Source of the DNA: Chitinophagaceae bacterium
GTDB lineage: Bacteria; Bacteroidota; Bacteroidia; Chitinophagales; Chitinophagaceae
Reading direction: 5' to 3'
Assembly (NCBI GenBank): GCA_016715365.1
Contig: JADKAM010000001.1
Location: 1,302,001-1,366,000, forward strand
DNA: 64,000 bases
Shown here in pieces: positions 19,562 through 26,081 of this stretch. How positions within the stretch are numbered: the first letter of the stretch is position 1; every line of letters begins with the position of its first letter. The position numbers and the translations under genes are program-made. The notes beneath the pieces were generated by a model, which searched no databases, had not been told where the DNA came from, and was given only the letters and a program-made list of their open reading frames with translations.

Positions 19562-19572
19562 AAATTGCTGTT

Positions 19573-21002
19573 ATGCCTTATGAATTAAATGGAAATGGCG
19601 CTTTGTCTTCTGATAAAGAAAAATTATTAACCAATCAATTATTACGCAGTACAGAAATGAGTGAAATTATTACTCATAAACCCGGCTTTCTTATTCGTTG
19701 GGGTATTACCATTTTCTTTTTGTTGCTGCTGTTAATTATTGTTACTACTTTTTTTATTCATTATCCGGATGTAGTAACTGCTAAAGCAAAACTCACGTCA
19801 ATAAATGCACCCAAGGAAGTTAACACTAAAACAGAAGGGAAACTGATCAGGTTACATGCCGTTGAAGGTAAGTTTGTAGAAAAAGGCCAGTTATTGGGAT
19901 TTATGGAAAGCAGGGCAAATCATTACGAGATTATTATGCTTTCACAAACTATTGATTCGTTACAGGTATTAATGCATAATAACCAGTCGAAGCAGTACCA
20001 AAATGTTTATTGCAGCCTTATTTGAATATTGGCGAGGTACAAGAGGCGTATCAATCTTTTTTTGAGCGATTTATTTTGTTTAAGCAATATCTTTCTGCAG
20101 GATATTATTTAAAAAAGAAAGCTATGCTGCAAAGTGATATGGTTTATCTGCAAAGGCTTCATAGCAATTTAGTAGAACAAAAGGAAATGCAGCAGGAAGA
20201 TCTTGCTTTGCAAGGAAACTTTTGATGCCAACAAATCTTTAAAAGATGATAAAGTTATATCGCCCTTAGATTATCGAAATGAAAAAGTAAATATATTGGT
20301 AAGCATTAACCATCCCTCAGATTACATCAGCCATTATCAATAATGAAAGAGCCAGCACGAAAAGCAAAAGAAATTTTGCAATTAGAAAATGAAATAGCAC
20401 AACAAAAGGGAATTTTTACACAGGCACTCAATACATTGAAGGCACAGTTAGATGATTGGAAGAGTAAATATTTGCTGATTGCAACAATTGATGGTAAAGT
20501 AGCATTTGCAGGCTTTTTTCAGGAAAATCAGCAAGTACAAATCAATCAAACGATATGTTTTATTAACCCTGAAAACAGCAGTTACTATGCAGAAGTATAT
20601 ATTCCGCAAAGCAACTTTGGAAAAATAAGACTTGGCGAAAAGGTATTATTAAAACTACCTTCTTATCCGTTTCAGGAAAATGGTGCCATTGAGGGCAGGC
20701 TGGACTTTATATCAAATATTGCTACAGATAGCGGCTATGCTGCAAAAATTAGGTTTAAAAATGGTTTAAAAACCAACTATAATAAGAGATACAATACAGG
20801 GATGGTTTGATTGGGTGCAGAAATAATAACAGATGATTTAAAGTTGAGTGACAGGCTGGTAAATAGCATAAAACAGTTCATAAAGAGATACAAGGGAGAT
20901 AGACAAATGTTAAAATTCTATCAAGTTGTAATTTACAACCTTTTATTATTTAACTCTTCATTTTTAATTGGTAATCTTTATAGAGGTTTTCAAATAAGAT
21001 AG
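19573..21002 (+). pseudogene. Broken HlyD-family membrane fusion adaptor
   Basis: The first frame (19573-20025) holds a short cytoplasmic part, one membrane segment (about residues 43-65, ITIFFLLLLLIIVTTF) and a biotinyl-lipoyl-like half (EGKLIRLHAVEGKFVEKGQ). The helical hairpin continues in other frames at about 20010-20225 and 20343-20810. The last of these contains the second lipoyl half (LLIATIDGKVAFAGF) and the beta-barrel region. A TGA at about 20808 splits off AEIITDDLKLSDRLV, and the frame finally closes at 21002. At least four disruptions are visible. Its role would be to link the C39 exporter to an outer-membrane channel; no TolC gene is in the window. Confidence 0.85.
20925..20939. 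promoter_or_regulatory. 15-bp palindrome, right end of the island
   Basis: This is the same GTTGTAATTTACAAC word as at 13998-14012, in similar local context. It lies at the decayed end of the HlyD gene and upstream of the second precursor peptide. Confidence 0.45.
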
Positions 21003-21072
21003 ATGTGGATAATGGTGTACAACATTATTTATACATCTTACTTAGTATACTGGAAACCATTTTAAAAACAGC

Positions 21073-21170
21073 GTAGGTATTTTTTAACCATTAAAGTTTT
21101 TGGCAGTTTTTGAATTTTATAAAACTGCAACAATATTATGTTAATAAAATATAAAGACTTTAAAACTTTA
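21073..21170 (+). repeat. Upstream/leader repeat, copy 2
   Basis: This is the counterpart of 15762-15858, with the same word order around the start of the second small peptide gene. Identity is high by eye, with scattered substitutions and a few short indels. Confidence 0.72.
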
Positions 21171-21370
21171 TCTAAAAACAATATGAAACAAATTAAGGGG
21201 GGGGATGCACCCGCTGAAGGAGGGGGATATTTTAGTCCATGTCCGGTAGGGAGAAACATGGTTTATTTCAAATTCTGAGGTGTGGAACAAGACATTTTAA
21301 ATCGTATGTGAATGGGTGGTGCTCATATACAGATAGAATAACTCAATCTCAACCTTGTGGCTGGGCATAA
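21138..21370 (+). pseudogene. Double-glycine-leader precursor peptide gene, probably frameshifted
   Basis: An uninterrupted 46-codon frame (21138-21278) starts MLIKYKDFKTLSKNN, runs through the leader end MKQIKGG and continues DAPAEGGGYFSPCPVG. The GG pair sits in a run of eight G. One shift after SPCPVG would continue as EKHGLFQILRCGTRHF and then GWCSYTDRITQSQPCGWA, ending at 21370, seven bases before a huge hairpin. The extended peptide would have four cysteines in a core of about 55 residues. GG leaders of this form are substrates of C39 exporters such as the broken one upstream. The short form may be what is actually translated. Confidence 0.62.
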
Positions 21371-21376
21371 TATTTA

Positions 21377-21420
21377 TAACAAATGAGATAATTTTTAATT
21401 AAAAATTATCTCATTTGTTA
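21377..21420. terminator. Perfect 44-bp palindrome
   Basis: Two 20-base arms are exactly complementary around a central aatt. It directly follows the reconstructed second precursor gene. It is AT-rich and has no long T-run, so it could act as a bidirectional terminator or as a cruciform-forming site. Confidence 0.6.
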
Positions 21421-21464
21421 CACGTAAATTATTTAAATTCAATTCTATTTAAAGTAATAATTTT

Positions 21465-22152
21465 ATGAAAATCCTGATCGGTATTCTTATTATAAATTTG
21501 GCTTTTTAACAGTTCCCAATGCATTTTAGCCAGAAGATTAAATTTAATACAAATGATAGCCTGGCAGTTTTGATTCTAATGATATCATACGCAAACGGGA
21601 TGATTCTGTTAACTATAAGGAAGGGTCTAAGAGGCATAGTTGTAGTGTGTGGAGCAAATTAAAGCTGTTCATTATTTGATTGAAAGTGAAAAGAAAAAGT
21701 GAAAATGTGATGGTGGTTGATTTGGTGCGTAAAAGTTTAACAGGATCTGTAAACCGGGATCAGTAAAGGTGGATGAATTTTTGCTGTATAGTTTTCCGCA
21801 GGTGCATCAAATGATCAGTACTGTAAGCGGAAAATAGGGAAAAGACTGGATAGATTGTGTGGAAGCTACATTTCCAATGGGTTCTATGACAGGGGCTCCC
21901 AAAAAAAAGGTGATGGAATTAATAGAGCAGTACGAGCAAACCAAACGTGGTTTGTTTTCCGGTACAATCGGTTATGTAAAGCCTGGGGGCGACTTTGATT
22001 TTAATGTAGTAATACGAAGTATATTCTATAACGAAACAGATAAATACCTCTCCTTTCAAACCGGTGGCGGCATTACTTATAACAGCAACCCTGTATTGGA
22101 ATACGAAGAAAGTCTGTTGAAAGCATCAGCGATGATGAAAGTGCTGGAGTAG
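21465..22152 (+). pseudogene. Degraded second copy of the pabB 3' part
   Basis: This is the homologue of 12905-13604. The first 200 bases are barely recognisable (tgatcggtattcttattata against tgaccccttatacatttaca). From about 21670 the match is clear but carries deletions and a stop at 21836. From 21841 it is nearly perfect for 170 bases and then diverges moderately to the end. An open stretch of 97 codons begins at 21859. It retains the GSMTGAPKKK and TGGGITYNSNP motifs but lacks most of the enzyme, so it should be inactive. Confidence 0.9.
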
Positions 22153-22470
22153 TCTTTTCTCTTTTTTTTTTTGGGAGAAGGATAGGTAGTTGGTTGATTT
22201 TGCGGCGGCTCCGGACTATCGCCCAGTAAAAGCTGCACGCACTCATTCAGTATAACATATTTATTGGCCAGGAAGAGTTGCATCTTATCAGAAGGTAAAC
22301 GCAGATCGTAATTGCCATTTAAACTCATCATGTTGTCAAAATCCGGATTGTAACGGTTAAAAGTTACAATATCCATCGCCAGGTTTTTTGAAATAATCAA
22401 TGAATTGAATTTACCGGTGATACTTTGGGTAGTTGCAAATTCTTTTTCTTCGTCGGTTAAGTTTGGTTTA
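21465..22470 (+). repeat. Right copy of ~1-kb direct repeat flanking the island
   Basis: This is the partner of 12905-13890. Here the pabB portion is degraded and the transglycosylase portion is intact, the reverse of the left copy. The limits are judged by eye. Confidence 0.82.
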
Positions 22471-23321
22471 ATATCATAAGGGTTTGCTCCGCCACCAATA
22501 TCAAATGACGGATTGAAAGATCCGCCTGCAGTGGTAACACCGCCCGAACCTTCCATTACATAATGGGTAGCAATAAATTTCTTTACATAGTTCCTGCTTT
22601 CGCCGGGCAGATAATATTGCAGTGACCAGAAATTTTTACTGCCGCTGTTCCTGATGGCTTTGTTTACATTGCCCAGGCCACCATTGTAGCTGGCCAGCAC
22701 CAATAACCAATCGTGGTAAACTTTATACGAGTTTAATAAATACCGGGCGGCTGCATGGGTGCTTTTTATATAATCACGTCTTTCATCAATATAACCATTC
22801 ACCACTAAGCCGTATTGTCTGGCTGTTTCGGGCATAAATTGCCAGGGGCCGGCTGCCCCCACCCAACTGGTAGCGCCTGTTTTTAAATTACTTTCTATTA
22901 CGGCTACATATTTTAATTCACGGGGTAAACCATACTGGCTTAAAATATTATCAATTAAATTAAAATAGGGTTGGCCCCAGTTTTTCATTTGCAACAGACT
23001 TTTTGAATGTGCATTCAGGTAATCCTGCATATAGCTTTCGGCATTGGGGTTTATCTGCGAGGAGTAAGGTAGTAACGGGTTGTAATTATACTTTGCAAAT
23101 AAATTTTTAAAGCCATACTTGGTAACCTGGCTGAAGTACTGCACTTTTTCTTTTGGTGGTGGTGTTCTCTTTTTTAAAATATCTTCAATGGCTTCATCTT
23201 CTTCAGCTTCATTGATGGTAGTATCGGCAGTAACCTGGGGTTGCTGCATTCCGGCAGCACCCGCTGTATGTACATTGAGTAAAAACAATTGTAAGAATAA
23301 TATAGATAAAAATCTTTTCAT
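22077..23321 (-). CDS. Secreted lytic transglycosylase (MltD/Slt type)
   Basis: This is a 414-residue protein with a signal peptide (about 1-22). The SLT domain includes the catalytic glutamate in AVIESNLKTGATS, then GAAGPWQFMPETARQYGL, the HAAARYL helix and LVLASYNGGLGNV. It cleaves the glycan strands of peptidoglycan in the periplasm. No LysM repeat is obvious, although the C-terminal third (FDNMMSLNGNYDLRLPSDK) resembles a degenerate one. The last 25 or so codons run antisense through the pabB remnant, giving a 76-bp convergent overlap. The 3' end is the part duplicated on the other side of the island. Confidence 0.9.
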   Translation of the reverse strand: MKRFLSILFLQLFLLNVHTAGAAGMQQPQVTADTTINEAEEDEAIEDILKKRTPPPKEKVQYFSQVTKYGFKNLFAKYNYNPLLPYSSQINPNAESYMQDYLNAHSKSLLQMKNWGQPYFNLIDNILSQYGLPRELKYVAVIESNLKTGATSWVGAAGPWQFMPETARQYGLVVNGYIDERRDYIKSTHAAARYLLNSYKVYHDWLLVLASYNGGLGNVNKAIRNSGSKNFWSLQYYLPGESRNYVKKFIATHYVMEGSGGVTTAGGSFNPSFDIGGGANPYDIKPNLTDEEKEFATTQSITGKFNSLIISKNLAMDIVTFNRYNPDFDNMMSLNGNYDLRLPSDKMQLFLANKYVILNECVQLLLGDSPEPPQNQPTTYPSPKKKKRKDYSSTFIIADAFNRLSSYSNTGLLL

Positions 23322-23336
23322 TAAATGTCACCAATT

Positions 23337-24773
23337 TTATGATTGCTGTTTTACCAGGTAATCAGCCAGTTGCAGCAAAGTTAGTTCATCTGCTTTTTTT
23401 GTCATAATCTGTAAGCCAAATGGCATGCCATTACTGTGTGTAAACAGCGGCACCGAAATGCCCGGGATACCGGTTAAATTGGCAAATACAGTAAAAATGT
23501 CTGCCAGGTACATGGCTACCGGGTCGCTGTTTTTATGCCCTATCTCAAAAGCTGTTGTTGGGCTGGTGGGCATTATAACTGCCTCGTAATCAGCAAAAAT
23601 AGCATCGGTCTGGTCAATTAAAAGTCTGCGAACCTGTTGCGCTTTACTGAAGTATGCATCATAATAACCACTACTTAAAACAAAGGTTCCCAACATGATC
23701 CGGCGCTGCACTTCTTTGCCAAAACCTTCGGTTCTGTTCTGCTTATAAAACTCTGTTAAATCTTTTATATTGTCTTTGGTTTGATGCCCGTACCGGATCC
23801 CATCGTACCGGCTTAAATTACTGCTTGCTTCGGCTGTGGTTAATACATAGTAAGCCGGTACCACATAATCTAGTAAATCAAAATCAATTTCGGTAACCGT
23901 ATGCCCTTTTGATCGCAGGCTTGCAACCAGGTTTAAAATTTTTTCTTTTATTTCTTTATCCAGCGATGGGTGATGAAGCGCTTCTTTGAAATAAGCAATT
24001 TTGTATTTTTTTTCTGATTGCTCATTATCAATTGTCCATTGCCAATTTCCCACTGCCAATGCCGTACTATCATATGCGTCTTCGCCACTCATAATTTCCA
24101 GTAACAAAGCAATATCTGCTACATTATTTCCAAATATGCCTACCTGGTCAAATGAAGATGCATACGCTATCAATCCATAGCGGGAAATGCGGCCATAAGT
24201 TGGTTTTAAACCGATGATGCCACAGAAATCTGCTGGCTGCCTTACCGAGCCTCCTGTATCGCTTCCTAAACTGGCCATGCATAAACCAGCCTGAACCGCA
24301 ACTGCACTGCCGCCTGATGACCCTCCGGGAACCATGGTATTATCCAGTGCATTTAAAACATTGCCATAGGCCGAGTTTTCATTGGAACTGCCCATGGCAA
24401 ATTCATCGCAGTTGCAATTGCCGATAATAATGGCATCTTCATCCAGCAACCGTTGAACTGCTGTGGCAGTATATAAACTTGTAAAGCCCTTCAGCATGTT
24501 TGAAGAAGCAGTAACGGTATGGCCTTTATAACAGAGTACATCTTTAATGGCAATAACTACACCATGCAATTTTTTTAAGGGCTGGCCCGCTTTTCTTTTT
24601 TCATCCAGCATGGCGGCCTGCTCTAAGGCTTCAGCAGCAAATACTTCTGTAAAGGCATTCAGTTTTTTGTGGGTATCAATCTGTTGCAGGTAGTATTGCA
24701 CAGCATCTACACAGGTGGTATTGTTTGCTGTAAGTTCATGTTGATAATGATGTATATCCCTGAATATGAACAT
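23337..24773 (-). CDS. gatA: Amidotransferase subunit A for Glu-tRNA(Gln)/Asp-tRNA(Asn)
   Basis: This 478-residue amidase-signature enzyme keeps the Ser-cisSer-Lys triad at K77 (IAIKDV), S152 (GGSSGGSAVAV) and S176 (SDTGGSVRQP). It releases ammonia from glutamine for correction of mischarged tRNA together with GatB and GatC, which are not in the window. An unusual piece, NWQWTIDNEQSEKK near residue 245, looks like an in-frame insertion of a simple word repeat. The stop is 15 bp downstream of the transglycosylase start, so the two may be co-transcribed. Confidence 0.95.
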   Translation of the reverse strand: MFIFRDIHHYQHELTANNTTCVDAVQYYLQQIDTHKKLNAFTEVFAAEALEQAAMLDEKRKAGQPLKKLHGVVIAIKDVLCYKGHTVTASSNMLKGFTSLYTATAVQRLLDEDAIIIGNCNCDEFAMGSSNENSAYGNVLNALDNTMVPGGSSGGSAVAVQAGLCMASLGSDTGGSVRQPADFCGIIGLKPTYGRISRYGLIAYASSFDQVGIFGNNVADIALLLEIMSGEDAYDSTALAVGNWQWTIDNEQSEKKYKIAYFKEALHHPSLDKEIKEKILNLVASLRSKGHTVTEIDFDLLDYVVPAYYVLTTAEASSNLSRYDGIRYGHQTKDNIKDLTEFYKQNRTEGFGKEVQRRIMLGTFVLSSGYYDAYFSKAQQVRRLLIDQTDAIFADYEAVIMPTSPTTAFEIGHKNSDPVAMYLADIFTVFANLTGIPGISVPLFTHSNGMPFGLQIMTKKADELTLLQLADYLVKQQS

Positions 24774-24803
24774 AGGAAAATGCTGGTTCGTGTTATAAAA
24801 AAC

Positions 24804-24842
24804 CGGCTGAAGTGTTCCCGTAAAATGGGTGCACTTCAGCCG
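24804..24842 (-). terminator. Hairpin between tatA and gatA
   Basis: Perfect 11-bp arms (cggctgaagtg / cacttcagccg) enclose a 17-base loop. On the plus strand the left arm is preceded by six A, which read as a T-run on the minus strand, so it fits termination after tatA. Confidence 0.75.
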
Positions 24843-24865
24843 AAATACAGGAAGAAGATCCTGGT

Positions 24866-25093
24866 TTAATTAGTTTTATTTACTGTTTCTTTTTCTTTCA
24901 TGCCCTCTTCAATCTCACTCTTAACATTGTTTTTGGCATCCGTAAACTCACGCATTCCACGACCAATACCTCTCATTAATTCAGGTATTTTTTTACCGCC
25001 AAACATCAATAATACCACAACAATAATAAGAATCCACTCACTGCCACCGGGCATAGAAATCAGCAGGACGTTGTTTAAAATAGATAGCATCAT
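24866..25093 (-). CDS. tatA: Sec-independent protein translocase subunit TatA/E
   Basis: This is a 75-residue protein: an N-terminal membrane helix (WILIIVVVLLMFGGKKIPEL), the characteristic FGG-K-IPE hinge, an amphipathic helix (RGIGRGMREFTDAKN) and a charged tail. TatA oligomers form the pore for folded proteins with twin-arginine signals. The annotated start adds about 13 residues before the usual region (MPGGSEWIL), so the MPGG methionine at residue 14 is an alternative start. Confidence 0.92.
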   Translation of the reverse strand: MMLSILNNVLLISMPGGSEWILIIVVVLLMFGGKKIPELMRGIGRGMREFTDAKNNVKSEIEEGMKEKETVNKTN

Positions 25094-25110
25094 AATCTTA
25101 ATTTAGAAAG

Positions 25111-25118
25111 CAAAGATA
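25111..25118 (-). promoter_or_regulatory. -7 box upstream of tatA
   Basis: Minus-strand TATCTTTG matches the Bacteroidota TAnnTTTG box, 17 bases before the tatA ATG. No convincing -33 TTG is seen. Confidence 0.5.
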
Positions 25119-25205
25119 AATCAATTATTGACTAACCTTGCTATTAAATATAACTAAGTTAACCGTTCATTAACGGGCATAGCAGCAACCTGAAATCAGT
25201 AAAAT

Positions 25206-25334
25206 TTAGCGGATGTAGTTTTTACCACACCTGGCTTTGCCATTGGCTGCCTGTTCTACAGTAATGCCCCTGGCACAGGAAACAAAAAAAGCTACAGTAA
25301 AGAGCACAATAAGTGAAAGAATGATCCTTCTCAT
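25206..25334 (-). CDS. Mini-lipoprotein of 42 residues
   Basis: The frame begins MRRIILSLIVLFTVAFFVSC, a complete signal peptide with a lipobox cysteine at residue 20. It continues as ARGITVEQAANGKARCG and ends KNYIR. The mature part would be only 23 residues with one further cysteine. Similar tiny lipoproteins with an EQAANGKA core occur in Bacteroidota, as far as I recall, without known function. It lies between rplS and tatA on the same strand; the hairpin at 25449-25480 separates it from rplS. Confidence 0.6.
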   Translation of the reverse strand: MRRIILSLIVLFTVAFFVSCARGITVEQAANGKARCGKNYIR

Positions 25335-25448
25335 GGTTTAGAGTTTTTAATTTGTAAATAATCAGTGGTAAAGTCTTTGCGAAGGATGGGAGGATTTGAT
25401 TTCGGTAAGAAGAGCAATAATAATACCAATTTATATAATTTACAAAAT

Positions 25449-25480
25449 AAAAGAGCGAAAATTTAAATTTTCGCTCTTTT
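25449..25480 (-). terminator. Perfect palindromic terminator of rplS
   Basis: A 32-bp perfect palindrome (aaaagagcgaaaattt and its complement) lies 24 bases after the rplS stop. It has A/T ends on both sides, so it may stop transcription in both directions. Confidence 0.8.
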
Positions 25481-25504
25481 ATAACATTATAGTTTAATAA
25501 CTGA

Positions 25505-25873
25505 TTACTTTTTAGCAACAGCCCTTCTTTTTTCGCTGATACGGGCACTTTTTCCGCTCCTGTCACGCAGGTAGTACAATTTAGCACGGTTTACATTACC
25601 TACTTTGTGTAAAATAACGCTTTCAATATTGGGCGAAAAAGCCGGAAATAAACGCTCAACACCTACACCATCGCTCATTTTACGTACTGTAAATGAGGCA
25701 GTTGCGCCTGTTCCCTGGCGCTTAATTACATCGCCTTTAAAACTTTGAATACGCTCTTTGGTACCCTCTACAATCTTATAGTTAACAGTGATATTATCAC
25801 CTGCTTTAAAATTTGGAAGTTTTGCTTTTCCTTTTGTGTCTAATTGCTCATGCACAAATGCTACTGCGTTCAT
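25505..25873 (-). CDS. rplS: 50S ribosomal protein L19
   Basis: This is a 122-residue protein of normal length with all L19 features: KLPNFKAGDNITVNYKI, the FKGDVIKRQGTGATASFTVRK core, VGVERLFPAFSPNIESV and the RRGKVRRAKLYYLR-like end (NVNRAKLYYLRDRSGKSARI). L19 sits at the 30S-50S interface. It is transcribed alone on the minus strand, with its own -7 box and terminator. Confidence 0.98.
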   Translation of the reverse strand: MNAVAFVHEQLDTKGKAKLPNFKAGDNITVNYKIVEGTKERIQSFKGDVIKRQGTGATASFTVRKMSDGVGVERLFPAFSPNIESVILHKVGNVNRAKLYYLRDRSGKSARISEKRRAVAKK

Positions 25874-25896
25874 AATATTTGATTTTTTACGGACGG

Positions 25897-25904
25897 CAAA
25901 GGTA
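25897..25904 (-). promoter_or_regulatory. -7 box of the rplS promoter
   Basis: Minus-strand TACCTTTG matches TAnnTTTG and lies 23 bases before the rplS ATG. Confidence 0.55.
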
Positions 25905-26005
25905 GGGGAAAGTTTTTAGTTTTTAGTTCTTAGTTCAGAGTTTTTTTGATTAATAACGCTTTTATTTTAAGTTGAGAATAAATCAAATTGCTTATCCGAA
26001 TAAAA

Positions 26006-26029
26006 AACCCGGCAGAAAACTGCCGGGTT
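26006..26029 (-). terminator. Terminator of rny
   Basis: The stem aacccggca/tgccgggtt with a six-base loop, followed on the minus strand by a run of T, lies about 50 bases after the rny stop. Confidence 0.82.
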
Positions 26030-26081
26030 AAATAATATAGCTTGATTTTAAGGTATTTAACTTAGAACTAAGAATTAAAAA

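Noticed and set aside
20811..21002. 63-codon frame as a separate small gene
   Set aside because: Its first 20 codons match the C-terminal end of HlyD-type adaptors, so it is a displaced part of that pseudogene.
21062..21259. Minus-strand frame opposite the second precursor peptide
   Set aside because: It lies antisense to the GG-leader gene, has no family likeness and arises from the G-rich and A-rich runs.
21859..22152. 97-codon frame as a functional small pabB-like protein
   Set aside because: It is the tail of a duplicated pabB without the substrate-binding N-terminal half and starts at an internal codon.
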